DNA of 64,000 bases from Pseudoalteromonas espejiana DSM 9414 (GTDB taxonomy: Bacteria; Pseudomonadota; Gammaproteobacteria; Enterobacterales; Alteromonadaceae), in NCBI RefSeq assembly GCF_002221525.1, contig NZ_CP011029.1, forward strand, positions 62,001-126,000, given 5' to 3'. Positions 35,687 to 45,900 of this stretch are shown in pieces (position 1 is the stretch's first letter; each line of letters starts with the position of its first letter). The notes under the pieces are model-generated. The model made no database searches. It saw only the letters and a program-made list of their open reading frames with translations, and was not told the origin of the DNA. The position numbers were made by a program, and so were the translations under genes.

Positions 35687-36772
35687 ATGAGCAACCTTGA
35701 AAGTAATTATTGCTACAGCTTCCCCGCAGTTCGTGGCCAGCAGGCTGGTAAACCCTTTTATATAGCAACTTGCCCTTTAAGGCTCATACCTAAAATATTC
35801 ATGTATGACGAAGAAGAAGTCCCCGTAGAGCTGAGGGCTCAGCGCACACTCAATAAAGGTCGCATACCAGAAATGGCTCGTTACCTAGTTGAGTCACCTC
35901 ACGATTATGTATTTTCGGCTATAACCGCCTCAATTGGAGCTGAAATCGACTTTATCGAAGTAGATAAAAATAGCAATATCGGTAATTTAAAAGTCCCCAT
36001 GGATGCGCAAATTTTAATAAACGACGGCCAACATCGTCGCGCAGCTATAGAAGAAGCTCTGAAAGAGCGCCCAGAGCTAAGCCAAGACAACATCGCTGTA
36101 CTCTTTTTTGTAGACGAAGGCTTACAGCGTAGCCAACAGATGTTTGCTGATTTAAATAAATACGCAGTACGCCCTAGCCCATCGCTTGGCACCATGTACG
36201 ATCACCGCGATCAAGCATCTGAACTTGCACGTTATTTAGCTTTAAATACAAAACCTTTTGCAGGATTTACTGAGTTTGAGCGCTCTACAATTGCTGTTAA
36301 AAGTAGTAAACTGTTTACCCTTAGTGGCATTAAACAAGCAAACCGCGTTTTACTTGGTAAAGGGACTAAGGAAGGCTTTAACGAAGACGAAAGGCAAGTT
36401 GCTGCAAAGTTTTGGGAATCACTAAATATTTATATGCCAGAATGGATACAAGTACAAAACAAACAGCTCTCTGCTGCTGAATTTCGCCAAGAGTATATTT
36501 CGGCGCATGGTATTGGATTACAGGCACTTGCACTAGTTGGTAAAAGCTTACTTACACTTAGCGATTCAGAAAAACAAAAAAAGCTTAAGTTAATTGCCAA
36601 TATCAACTGGCTTAAAAGTAACCCTGCTTGGACTCATCGAGCAATGCAACATGGCAGGCTTTCAAAAGCTATGAGCAATATTTTCCTTACCAGCATGCAA
36701 ATAAAACGTGAAATTGGCCTCCCTCTTTCGAAAGAAGATGTACAAAAAGAGAATGAATACTTAAGCGCATGA
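35687..36772 (+). CDS. dndB: DNA sulfur modification protein DndB
   Basis: A 361-residue DGQHR-domain protein; the name-giving motif DGQHRR is at residues 113-118. DndB is not needed for sulfur insertion but lowers its frequency and represses dnd transcription. The start is followed by AVRGQQAGKPFYIATCPLRL, typical of the family. It is the first gene of dndBCDE; the dndC start overlaps its stop by 4 nt. A 41-bp palindrome directly upstream is the likely operator. A second, more diverged DGQHR protein is encoded at 40894 in the opposite operon. Confidence 0.95.
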   Translation: MSNLESNYCYSFPAVRGQQAGKPFYIATCPLRLIPKIFMYDEEEVPVELRAQRTLNKGRIPEMARYLVESPHDYVFSAITASIGAEIDFIEVDKNSNIGNLKVPMDAQILINDGQHRRAAIEEALKERPELSQDNIAVLFFVDEGLQRSQQMFADLNKYAVRPSPSLGTMYDHRDQASELARYLALNTKPFAGFTEFERSTIAVKSSKLFTLSGIKQANRVLLGKGTKEGFNEDERQVAAKFWESLNIYMPEWIQVQNKQLSAAEFRQEYISAHGIGLQALALVGKSLLTLSDSEKQKKLKLIANINWLKSNPAWTHRAMQHGRLSKAMSNIFLTSMQIKREIGLPLSKEDVQKENEYLSA

Positions 36773-38394
36773 AATTATTAAACCAGTACGATCTAGAAGA
36801 CTACATCGAATTTATCGAAAACGAATCGTTTGCAGGTAGCCAACTACATAACTTTGTAGCCGACACCCAACGAGTTTACATGGCCGATAAACGCCCATGG
36901 GTATTAGGTTACAGTGGCGGTAAAGATTCATCTGCCGTTATGACCTTAATTTACTTTGCGTTACTTGGCTTAAAGCCAGAAGACCGCCACAAGCCTGTTT
37001 TTGTAGTTGCGTCCGATACCTTAGTAGAAACACCAATGGTGGTTGATCACGTTGAAAAATCACTAAAACTTATTGAAGAAGGTGCAAAGCGCGAAGGCCT
37101 ACCAATTACTTCACATAAAGTAGTGCCAAAGTCGAATAATACGTTTTGGGCTAATTTACTAGGTAAAGGCTACCCTGCACCAACGCGTAACTTTCGCTGG
37201 TGTACAGAGCGAATGAAAATTGACCCTGTAAGTACTTTTATTAAAGAACGCGTAAGTGAATACGACGAAGTAATTGTTGTACTAGGCTCTCGCTCTCAAG
37301 AAAGTGCATCGCGTGCGCAAGTAATTAAAAAGCATAAAATTGATGGTTCAGATCTCGCCGTACATACAACCTTAAGCAACGCATTTATTTACACACCAAT
37401 TGATACATGGAGTGTTGACGATGTGTGGAAAATCCTACGCCTGTGTCACTTAAAAACCGAAGAAACACCATACGGCACTAAAAACAAATGGTTTAATAAG
37501 TACGACCTAGAATGGGAAAACCCATGGGGCGGTAAAAACCTTGTGTTATGGAACTTATACAAGGACTCATCAGGCCAAGGCGAATGCCCAATGGTTATTG
37601 ACGAAACCACGCCATCGTGTGGTAACTCACGTTTTGGTTGTTGGACATGTACCGTAGTCACGCGCGACCGCGCAATGGAAAGCCTAATTCAAAACGGCGA
37701 GCAGTGGATGACTCCACTACTTAAATACCGCAATATTTTATCGCGAAGTACATCGCCTAAGCTTAAAAAGAAATACCGTAACCATATTCGTCGCGATGGC
37801 CGTTTAGCGTTTAAAACCCTAAAAGAGGATAAAGAGCGCGTATTAACAGACGACTACACAACAGGCCCTTACAAATTAAAGTATCGCCAGCATGCCATGC
37901 GTTTACTGCTTAATATACAAAAGCAATTTAACGACCAAGGCCGTGATGTTGAGCTAATTACAGTTGATGAATTACATGCAGTAAGGCATGAATGGTTAAA
38001 CGACCCTAACGAGCCTGATTGGGACGATACCCTACCCGGTATTGTATCTGATGCGCTAGGCATAAAGCTCGACTGGACAATAGACGACTCAAACCAATTT
38101 AGCCTTACCGAAGGCCAGTTGCTTAACGACATTGCACCTAAGCACGGCGTATCGCCGCAAATGGTTAAAAAGCTAATCGACGTTGAAACTCAAATGAGCG
38201 GCCTTGCTCGCCGTACGGGTATTTTTAATCGTATTGGCCGCTTAATTCAGCAGGATTGGGAAAGCGCCGAAGTTATTATTGCCTCTAATTTAGATATTCG
38301 TCAGAGCCAAATGCGCCAAAGTAACGAAGTAAAAGCGCTAGAAGACGACCTAAAACAAATTACTGCATTGCTCAAAGCTGAGGGCATAGAATGA
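36769..38394 (+). CDS. dndC: DNA sulfur modification protein DndC
   Basis: A 541-residue PAPS-reductase-like ATP pyrophosphatase. SGGKDSS at residues 49-55 is the PP-loop that activates the DNA backbone. Cysteines in RWCTERM (about 143) and in the GECPM / PSCGNSRFGCWTC cluster (about 265-290) are the ligands for the expected iron-sulfur cluster. With DndD and DndE it inserts sulfur into the sugar-phosphate backbone. It overlaps dndB and dndD by 4 nt each. No dndA is present, so sulfur must come from a desulfurase coded elsewhere. Confidence 0.96.
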   Translation: MKLLNQYDLEDYIEFIENESFAGSQLHNFVADTQRVYMADKRPWVLGYSGGKDSSAVMTLIYFALLGLKPEDRHKPVFVVASDTLVETPMVVDHVEKSLKLIEEGAKREGLPITSHKVVPKSNNTFWANLLGKGYPAPTRNFRWCTERMKIDPVSTFIKERVSEYDEVIVVLGSRSQESASRAQVIKKHKIDGSDLAVHTTLSNAFIYTPIDTWSVDDVWKILRLCHLKTEETPYGTKNKWFNKYDLEWENPWGGKNLVLWNLYKDSSGQGECPMVIDETTPSCGNSRFGCWTCTVVTRDRAMESLIQNGEQWMTPLLKYRNILSRSTSPKLKKKYRNHIRRDGRLAFKTLKEDKERVLTDDYTTGPYKLKYRQHAMRLLLNIQKQFNDQGRDVELITVDELHAVRHEWLNDPNEPDWDDTLPGIVSDALGIKLDWTIDDSNQFSLTEGQLLNDIAPKHGVSPQMVKKLIDVETQMSGLARRTGIFNRIGRLIQQDWESAEVIIASNLDIRQSQMRQSNEVKALEDDLKQITALLKAEGIE

Positions 38395-40382
38395 TTTTTA
38401 AAACACTGACCCTAAATAACTTTCGAGTTTTTAACGGCCAAACCACTATAGACCTAGACCCTCGTAAAGAAGGCATGTTTGAGCGCCCTATTATTTTATT
38501 TGGTGGTTTAAACGGTGCGGGTAAAACCTCTATTCTTACCGCCATTCGCTTAGCCTTATTAGGTAAACGTGCGTTGGGTGCTGTAATCACAAAAAAAGAT
38601 TACTTAAGCTACTTAAACGAGCAAACTAACAAAACCGCAACCAAAGCCCAGCAAGATGCCGAGAGCAGCATAACGCTTAGCTTTTCGCATACTCATCAAG
38701 GCAAACATAACCTTTATGAAGTAACCCGAAAATGGCAGCTTGAAAGCGATGAAAAGTTAACGCTTACTATTAATGGTGAGCAAGATACCTCATTAAACTC
38801 AGAGCAAGTACAAGCGTTTTTACACGAAATAGTTCCGCCGGGTATCGGTGATTTATTCTTTTTTGATGGCGAAAAAATAGCAGAGCTAGCAGAGGATGAT
38901 ACCGGCTCTTACTTAAAAGAGGCCGTACAAAAACTGCTGGGGATCGATATTATAAACCGTTTAAGCAACGACCTTGATATTTACCTAAAAGGCCTAGGCG
39001 CAGAAACCGCCGACAAAGATACGCTTAAAAAAATTAAAGCTGCAGAAGATCAAAAAAAGCAAATTACCCAGCAAGTAAATACAACAAGGGATAAAGCCGA
39101 CAGCATTGGTGCGCAATTAACAGAGCTTAAAAACAAAATAGCCGCTAAAGAGCACGAAATACAAGCCCAAGGTGGCGCATGGGCTAAAACAAAAGATCAA
39201 GAGCAAGCAAAAGCCTCTGAGCTTATTGAGCTTGAAAAAGAGCTAACCGCTAAAATACGCCAAGAGCTAAGTGGCAGCCTACCAATGGCACTTGCGCCAA
39301 CGGCAATGCAAAGCTTAATTGAGCAGCTAACCAGCGACCAACAAATTAAACAAGCTAAAGCGTTTGGTAACGAGCTGGTACAAGCGTTACCAAACCTTGA
39401 AAGCGCGCTTAATCAAAAGTTTGATACGCAAAGCAGCGATATAATGGCAACAGTAAATAGCTATTTTGGTCAGCTAGTAAACCAAACCGCGCTTGCCGAG
39501 CCAAAGCTAGATATTTCAGACTCTGAATTTGCGCTTATAAACGCACAAGTAACAGAGGCTTCGCAATCGCAAGCGCTAATAAAAGAGCTATCAACAGCGC
39601 TGACACAAACGCAAAATAAATTAAGCTCACTTTCAATTAATATTGAGCGAGCTCCAGATGCTGCCGACTTACATGAGTTATATACATCGCTGCGCGAGCT
39701 TGAAAAACAGCGCGATACAACAAGCAAAGAGTACATAAGCGAACTTCTTAAAGCGAAAGAGTTTAAAGCTAAAGAGCTAGAACTGGCTAAACGCTTAGAG
39801 AAAGACTATTCCAAGCTTAAAAACAACCACTCAGCCGATAAAGCCGTTGAGCGTGTAGAGCTTAGCCAATATGTATTGCAAGACTTTAAACACGCGCTTA
39901 CAGAGCTGCGTGTAACCCAGTTAGAAGAGTTATTTGTAAAAGCATACCGTAAGCTTGCCCGTAAAGAAGACTTAAAGCTTTCAGCTAAAATAGACCCCAC
40001 CAGTTTTGACGTAAATCTCGTCGATGCCGAAGGTGTTATTATTAACCGTAAATCTATGTCGGCTGGTGAAAAGCAAATATTTGCTTTTGCTATTTTAGAA
40101 GCACTCGGTAAGCTTTCAGGTAAAGTGCTGCCAGTCGTGGTTGATACGCCACTTGGACGTTTAGATTCAAAACATCGCGACAAACTTATTAAGCACTACT
40201 TCCCAGAGGCCAGCGAGCAAGTAATCCTGCTTTCAACCGATACCGAAGTAGACGAAGACTTTTACCAAGCCATTGAGCATAAAGTATCTCACGCGTTCGA
40301 GATTGAGTTTAACCAACATACTAATTGTTCAACCCTGCGAGAAGGTTACTTTTGGGCAGAGCTTGCACAGGAGGCCATATAA
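38391..40382 (+). CDS. dndD: DNA sulfur modification protein DndD (SMC-like ATPase)
   Basis: A 663-residue SMC/RecF-like ATPase: Walker A GLNGAGKTS (residues 39-47), a long coiled-coil centre (about 200-530), and the C-terminal signature MSAGEKQIFA with Walker B VVVDTPLGRLD. DndD is thought to remodel DNA during sulfur insertion. Its start overlaps dndC by 4 nt and its stop precedes dndE by 1 nt, so the four proteins are coupled. Nothing looks truncated. Confidence 0.96.
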   Translation: MIFKTLTLNNFRVFNGQTTIDLDPRKEGMFERPIILFGGLNGAGKTSILTAIRLALLGKRALGAVITKKDYLSYLNEQTNKTATKAQQDAESSITLSFSHTHQGKHNLYEVTRKWQLESDEKLTLTINGEQDTSLNSEQVQAFLHEIVPPGIGDLFFFDGEKIAELAEDDTGSYLKEAVQKLLGIDIINRLSNDLDIYLKGLGAETADKDTLKKIKAAEDQKKQITQQVNTTRDKADSIGAQLTELKNKIAAKEHEIQAQGGAWAKTKDQEQAKASELIELEKELTAKIRQELSGSLPMALAPTAMQSLIEQLTSDQQIKQAKAFGNELVQALPNLESALNQKFDTQSSDIMATVNSYFGQLVNQTALAEPKLDISDSEFALINAQVTEASQSQALIKELSTALTQTQNKLSSLSINIERAPDAADLHELYTSLRELEKQRDTTSKEYISELLKAKEFKAKELELAKRLEKDYSKLKNNHSADKAVERVELSQYVLQDFKHALTELRVTQLEELFVKAYRKLARKEDLKLSAKIDPTSFDVNLVDAEGVIINRKSMSAGEKQIFAFAILEALGKLSGKVLPVVVDTPLGRLDSKHRDKLIKHYFPEASEQVILLSTDTEVDEDFYQAIEHKVSHAFEIEFNQHTNCSTLREGYFWAELAQEAI

Positions 40383-40383
40383 C

Positions 40384-40743
40384 ATGCTCCCACAAACAAT
40401 GTGGCTTAATAAAGCCGTTGAAGAACAGCTCCAAACCCTAAAAGGTAAAACAGGCGTTACACCCAACGTAGCAGCCCGTATCGCGTTTTTTCGCTCCATC
40501 GAAAAGGGGTTTATATTCAATAAAGAAAAAGACTATAAGCTCTCTGGCAGCCTCAAACTCGATAAGTTTACCTGGTTAGGTAAAACCCAAATGGTGACTG
40601 AATTACTACTTAAGCAGCGCTACCCTGAGTATTCTGATAAGGAACTACAAACAGCCTGGGCAGCACATGTTGAGGATGGGATTGCAACAATAAGGAATCA
40701 AAGAGACCTTGTTAACTTAATTCATAATATCAACACTGCTTAG
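40384..40743 (+). CDS. dndE: DNA sulfur modification protein DndE
   Basis: A 119-residue, helical, basic protein that binds nicked or double-stranded DNA in the Dnd complex. The motif TPNVAARIAFFRSIEKGF (about residues 22-39) is characteristic. The ATG 40384, just 1 nt after the dndD stop and behind AGGAGG, is preferred over a longer in-frame start inside dndD. It ends the rightward dnd operon and faces the convergent dpt operon. Confidence 0.94.
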   Translation: MLPQTMWLNKAVEEQLQTLKGKTGVTPNVAARIAFFRSIEKGFIFNKEKDYKLSGSLKLDKFTWLGKTQMVTELLLKQRYPEYSDKELQTAWAAHVEDGIATIRNQRDLVNLIHNINTA

Positions 40744-40842
40744 TTGTTAAGCTACCAGTGTTTTTTGCAAGCTAAACTTAACTTAACCTCTCAGAGATCA
40801 AAAATCAAGTAGTTACTTTTCACTGTGAATTCACTGATTATT

Positions 40843-40880
40843 GTATATTTACCCACCTTTTATTCGGTAGGTAGATATAC
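40843..40880. terminator. Inverted repeat between convergent dnd and dpt operons
   Basis: Arms of 15 nt (40843-40857 and 40866-40880) pair at 13 positions around an 8-nt loop. It lies exactly between dndE and the last gene of the dpt operon. There is no clear T tract on either side, so it may be a weak bidirectional terminator or a protein site. Confidence 0.5.
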
Positions 40881-40893
40881 AGTTTGACTCAAG

Positions 40894-42024
40894 TTAACCT
40901 AAAAGCACTTGTTTTAGTTGTCCTTTACCTATACCTGAAAAGCTATATTCAGACTTTTTCAATAATTCAATTTCAACATTATCTAAAAATGCTAAATCAG
41001 CTAAGGTTAAAACCTTTTCTTCCTTATCTTTCAAAATATCACGTAAAATTTCAAATAAGGCTAAAAAGCCAATAGTTTTAGTGGTAACTAAATCTTTACT
41101 ATTAAACCATCCTAAACTATTTATTTTAGATAAGAAAATACTAACTATGTCAAATATATCTTTGTCCTTACCTTCAATATACAAAGCCCTTAAAGGGCTA
41201 TCTGACTTAATTGATTTTAAACGTTTTCTACCTTTATTAATGAAACTATTTTGATGAATTGTATATCTATCTTTTGTTGCGTCTGTTGAAATCAATAATG
41301 TAATACACTCTACTATACAAGCTGTAGATACAAACCAATCTTGATTTTTAACATTACCGTTGATTGCAGTATGTATTCTTCCTTTAAGAAAGGAGTTATT
41401 ATCATTATTCAAAACCCTAGCGAAATATACAGCTAAAGTATCAGGTGACCAAAATTGTTTATCTGTATTATCTAAATCATAGCCAAAAAGTTCGTAGGCA
41501 ATACTCTTATCAACCTTCTTTTGATTAAAATTAATCGAAGTAAATACTTCCGCCTGCTGAGAGAACGGCATATCTAAGTAGACAGAGCACAAAATATCAA
41601 AATCAACAAAATCATTTGATCTAATTGCCTCTTTTAATCCCTCAATTCTATGTTGTCCATCAATTATCGATGCAAGCTCAATTTTTTGCGGTATTATTAA
41701 TCGCTCTCCTGAAACAAACCACCTAATATCTTCGTCATTTACATATTCCCCTGACTTTTTATAATTAGCACTTAATATTATGGAGTTAGGGAAAGTTGCA
41801 TTATTGGACTTACAATACAGCCCAATCTCTTTAATCCTATCTTCTCTCAACTTTCTCTGTACCCCTGATAATTTACCTTCCTGACTATAAGCGGCCATAG
41901 AGAATACCAAATTTACTAATTTTGTTGCTTTTATTTTAAAAACATAGAATGGGCCTATTGGCTGAAAGACTTCAATACATGAAGTATCAAAATAAGGTTT
42001 TGCCGTAGTTGTAATATTATTCAT
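40894..42024 (-). CDS. Second DGQHR-domain (DndB-like) protein, end of dpt operon
   Basis: A 376-residue protein with DGQHR at residues 122-126 (LASIIDGQHRIEGL), the hallmark of DndB and related ParB-like folds, followed by EVFTSINFNQKKVDKS, which resembles the DndB segment FADLNKYAVRPS. Start ATG 42024 is preferred since the longer frame is read through the upstream gene. It overlaps the four-helix membrane gene by 8 nt. It is more AT-rich than dndB and only distantly related to it. In the restriction operon it might sense phosphorothioates or act with the membrane protein; that is inference. Confidence 0.85.
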   Translation of the reverse strand: MNNITTTAKPYFDTSCIEVFQPIGPFYVFKIKATKLVNLVFSMAAYSQEGKLSGVQRKLREDRIKEIGLYCKSNNATFPNSIILSANYKKSGEYVNDEDIRWFVSGERLIIPQKIELASIIDGQHRIEGLKEAIRSNDFVDFDILCSVYLDMPFSQQAEVFTSINFNQKKVDKSIAYELFGYDLDNTDKQFWSPDTLAVYFARVLNNDNNSFLKGRIHTAINGNVKNQDWFVSTACIVECITLLISTDATKDRYTIHQNSFINKGRKRLKSIKSDSPLRALYIEGKDKDIFDIVSIFLSKINSLGWFNSKDLVTTKTIGFLALFEILRDILKDKEEKVLTLADLAFLDNVEIELLKKSEYSFSGIGKGQLKQVLLG

Positions 42025-42526
42025 TTGAAATTGCCTCTGAAGAAGTATCATCTGCTGTACCTGTTGGTCTCCACCGCTTGTGAGGCGAGAATTCATTTTT
42101 AGCTGAACTGATAATAATCCAAAATATCCATAAGATAACAACAGAAATAGCACTTAAAATAAGGCTATTGTGAGATATAGAGCTGAATATTAGTAAGCAC
42201 TGTATAAGCATAATAATGGCAGCCAATATTATGCTGTCCCGAAACAATTCAAACTCAACACTATTGTGCTCCAAATTTTTCTGTTCACTTATAGCAATAA
42301 TTAGCCCATCAATTATAATTGCAGCCATTAAAGGTGCGGTAAAAGTAAAAATTGATTCAGGTGTAAAATAATCCCAGAACCCCTTATCTCCTTTGTTATT
42401 AAACCATTGATAATAAATACCAAAAGGACCTAATGGAACAAAAAACAAAAAGAAAAAAATAATGAACAAACGGCTCTTGAATGGCTTACAAAAAGAAGCC
42501 CAGATATAAACCAATAGATCTACCAT
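42017..42526 (-). CDS. Four-helix membrane protein of unknown function
   Basis: A 169-residue integral membrane protein with hydrophobic segments at about residues 20-38, 60-80, 97-114 and 120-140, and a hydrophilic C-terminal tail (about 140-169) facing one side. No family is recognised. It follows the 118-residue gene by 77 nt and overlaps the start of the DGQHR gene by 8 nt, so the two are coupled and may act together. In defence systems a small membrane protein beside a sensor often works as an effector that breaks the membrane; this is inference only. Confidence 0.7.
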   Translation of the reverse strand: MVDLLVYIWASFCKPFKSRLFIIFFFLFFVPLGPFGIYYQWFNNKGDKGFWDYFTPESIFTFTAPLMAAIIIDGLIIAISEQKNLEHNSVEFELFRDSIILAAIIMLIQCLLIFSSISHNSLILSAISVVILWIFWIIISSAKNEFSPHKRWRPTGTADDTSSEAISNE

Positions 42527-42603
42527 AAGGTTACCTTTAACTCAGGCGTATATTTTCTATAAATCAATTTCACCTCCAATATGTGTTACCATTTTCAAAT
42601 TAA

Positions 42604-42960
42604 CTAGCTCTCTAATTTACGATTTATGATACATGCAATAGCGCATAAGGGAGCTGAAGCATCAAGCAACCCCCTTTGATAAGTTGCCTCAACTAATGTC
42701 CGTACATTGTCACCAAATCTTTCTGTTACTCTTTTAATCCCACGCTTATGGAGCTCTTTTCCAAGCGGCCCTAATTGTTTATAAACAGCCATATAATCAA
42801 TAATTTCTTGTAGGTGATTTGGTGTTGAGTCATACCATTCACGTAACGTAACAACTTCAGCGTCACGCTTAGCTTTTTCAACCATTTGTATGTATGCAAT
42901 AACCTCAGGGGATTTTCTGCTTAGCATCTTTTTCTCTTGAACCGTTGTATCATTCATCAT
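42604..42960 (-). CDS. Uncharacterised 118-residue protein after dptH
   Basis: A 118-residue, mainly helical protein with basic segments (KAKRDAE, ELHKRGIKRVTERFG). No family is recognised. Its start overlaps the dptH stop by 11 nt, so it is translated with DptH and is a firm member of the dpt operon. The nearby small-size and helix content recall DndE-sized DNA-binding proteins, but I see no shared motif. The ATG at 42957 is an equally good start. Confidence 0.7.
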   Translation of the reverse strand: MMNDTTVQEKKMLSRKSPEVIAYIQMVEKAKRDAEVVTLREWYDSTPNHLQEIIDYMAVYKQLGPLGKELHKRGIKRVTERFGDNVRTLVEATYQRGLLDASAPLCAIACIINRKLES

Positions 42961-45900
42961 TCAATAACTCCCAAAACGCTTTATCTTTAATACGTTTAAT
43001 TTGTTTTTCACCATCAATATAAAGGCTTGTATGCTTTTCAAGTTCACGGATGTTTTTCATCAAGAGTTCTTGCTCTGACTTATCATCTTTGTTGAATATA
43101 CCTTTAATATCTTGAGTTTTTATTTGCGCAACGCGATGCACAATCCAACTTAAAATATACGCTGAATAGTCGTTTTCACTGGTTTTGAAATGGGTGATAT
43201 CTTGGGTTGATAAAATAACGCCAACACCATATTCACGGCCTTCTTTTAATATTTTGCGAAGGCTTGGAAAGTTTTGCGACATGAAGTTATCGGCTTCATC
43301 AACCAGTACCAATTTAGTAACTTGTCTAAAGTCGCCTTGTACTTCTGGCTTACCTTGTTTTTGCATTTGCGAGTAAAACAAGTCGAGAGTAAGCGCCACA
43401 ATGAGGTTTTGGATTTCACTAGGGTAACCTGCAAGCTCAATCACCGTTATGCCGTCAATAAGCTCATAGAGGCTAGTCATTTTCTCAGGCTGGTCTTCAA
43501 AAATTTTGAAGCGAGCTAGCTTGGACAACGCTGCATAAAGTGAGTCTTCTTCCACTTTTTCTTGGTTTAAAAATAACTGCCAAATATCTTCAATAGTTGG
43601 AGCTGGTTTCGTCCATGTACTTGGGTTTTCAGAGCTAATTCCAGCCAAGTTATAAGCATCTAAAATAATATTTTCTAGTTTGAGTTGCTGCTTAGGCCCT
43701 AGGCCATATGCTTTAGACATTGTTTGTGAGAAACCTGCCGCAGTATGAATTGGAAGCATAGGTGTATCACCAAATAAACTCAAAGGATTATATGGAAGCT
43801 TGAACAACTTATACTTTTTAGCATTAGTCGCATTTATAAACTTATCGTCTATGTAATCAGACTTGTAATCGAAAATGAGTATACCTATTGGTTTACCATC
43901 AACATTATTGTGCTGATTACGATAAAGTTGAGTTACCACCGACTTAGTACATTGGGTTTTACCCGTGCCCATAGTGCCGATAATACCTGAATTAGTATTC
44001 ATAAATTTAGCTGTGTTGGTTGGCTCCCAGTAAACAGGCTCGTTATTTTGTATAACATGGCCAACAAGCACTTTTAATGAGTTTGTTGAAGTTGGCTTTG
44101 CCACAATACTTGTCGCAGCGTCTTCGGCTACTTTAGGTAGTACCTCATCAACAGGTTTTGGTTTATCTAGGTCTATTTTTTCAATGGGCTTTATTGGTGT
44201 CACACTACTTTTATTTACCGCTTCGCCTTCAAGAATATATTGCTCGGGTATATAGCAAAGCTCACTACTTTGAATGTTAGAAAGTAATGTTTGTAGTGGC
44301 GTACTTATAAAGCGATTTAAGTTAGCGCTGGGTAGTATGATTTGCAGAATATCGTCTTCAACGGTGTATTCTTCTTTGGCAAAATCGGCGTTTTCAAAAA
44401 ATGCCATCATAAAACCTTGCGGGTAGTCAGCTAAATCGGCTACTTGGTAATCACCTTGCAACCACCACTCACGATTACTTTGTAGCTCGTTAAAGTAATC
44501 ACTCTCGTACACTTTGTATAATTCAAACTTATCCACTTGCATCAGTACTTGGCGAATAAATAGGCCTCTGTATAAATGCCCCGCAAGGTCGTCACGGCCA
44601 AATAAGTTTTCGACTAAGTAACGCTTAAGCTCTTTAGCTTGTTGAATGCCTTTGCCGTGTGTGCGCTTTTTACCAATTTTAACTTCAAGCGGTAGCAAGT
44701 ACATGTTGCTACCTTTAAAACCAACGAATAAAACATCGTCAGATATAGCGCCGCTTTTAACATTTTGGGAATAACGCGAGAAGTCGCTATCACTCATTTT
44801 TAAACCAATATTACCTGCTACGCGCAGCATTTCGGCCACACTCATTGGCACCCATGTTATATCGCTTTGATGCAGCAAGCAGTTTACGTATTTATAAGCA
44901 CCTATTATGCTTTTTTTCTCTTTGCGGTCGTTGTCGTTACTGGTGATCATTTTAAGTAACCATTCACCATTAAAGGCATTAAATTCGTCTATTAGGCCTT
45001 TAATACCTTGAGAAAGCACTTGGTCGTATAAGTCTCTGCGCTTGGTAACGGTTATCGCATCGTAATTTGCTGAGTTAGTAAAGTTATCTGAGTAGTGAAT
45101 AAGTACCGCATCTTTTTGGCCTTTAAAAAACTCAAGTGTTACTTTAGGGTCAATAATCACTGTCCATACTGAGTTTTCGTATACCCCATCAAGTAGCTCT
45201 GACAACTGCCCCGCCACTTTTAAACCTAAGCCATTACTAGTTTCGTACTTTTGGCCGCACCACGCAGCTTTAGCTAAACTGTTAAACTGACTGCTTAGTT
45301 TTAATGTAGCTTTACTCTCAACATCGAGTTTATTAAGACCAAAGGTTGTGAAGTACGTGTTTTGCTCTTGATATGCGGTTTCGCCAGCTAATAGGCCATG
45401 ACAAGCAACGCCTGTTTTTTCGGTGAGTACATCAACAGGTACTGGCTCTACTGTTGTATCGTTACGTACAAAGCTAATGTGTGCATAATTAAATGTTGGC
45501 TCTTGTGCATTTAATTTAAACTTACTGTACGTTATGCGATTTTTAAGCATATCGGCAATAGCATCGGCTTTGTCTTTTTCACTACTTAGCTCTGCTAAGT
45601 CTTTTAGTTCGTCATAACTTGGTGCATCTGCAAAATCATCAAAATAAGTACGTTGTAGTGATTTGTCGTAAATGTTTACGTGAATGCGATTTGCTTCGTC
45701 AGGGGACTTCTTTTTTAGGTAATCAACTAAGCCTAAAAATAGCGCGGTGTTGTTACCATTATTGATAGAATTAATATAAACAGTTTCTTTACTGCCTTTA
45801 TCAAAAAGGACATCAAACGCTTTAGTAAACTCACTCGTTTTTTGCCTAACTAGCGGTCGTACATATTCTAGCGCCGCTTTTTTATTAGAAACTAATTTGC

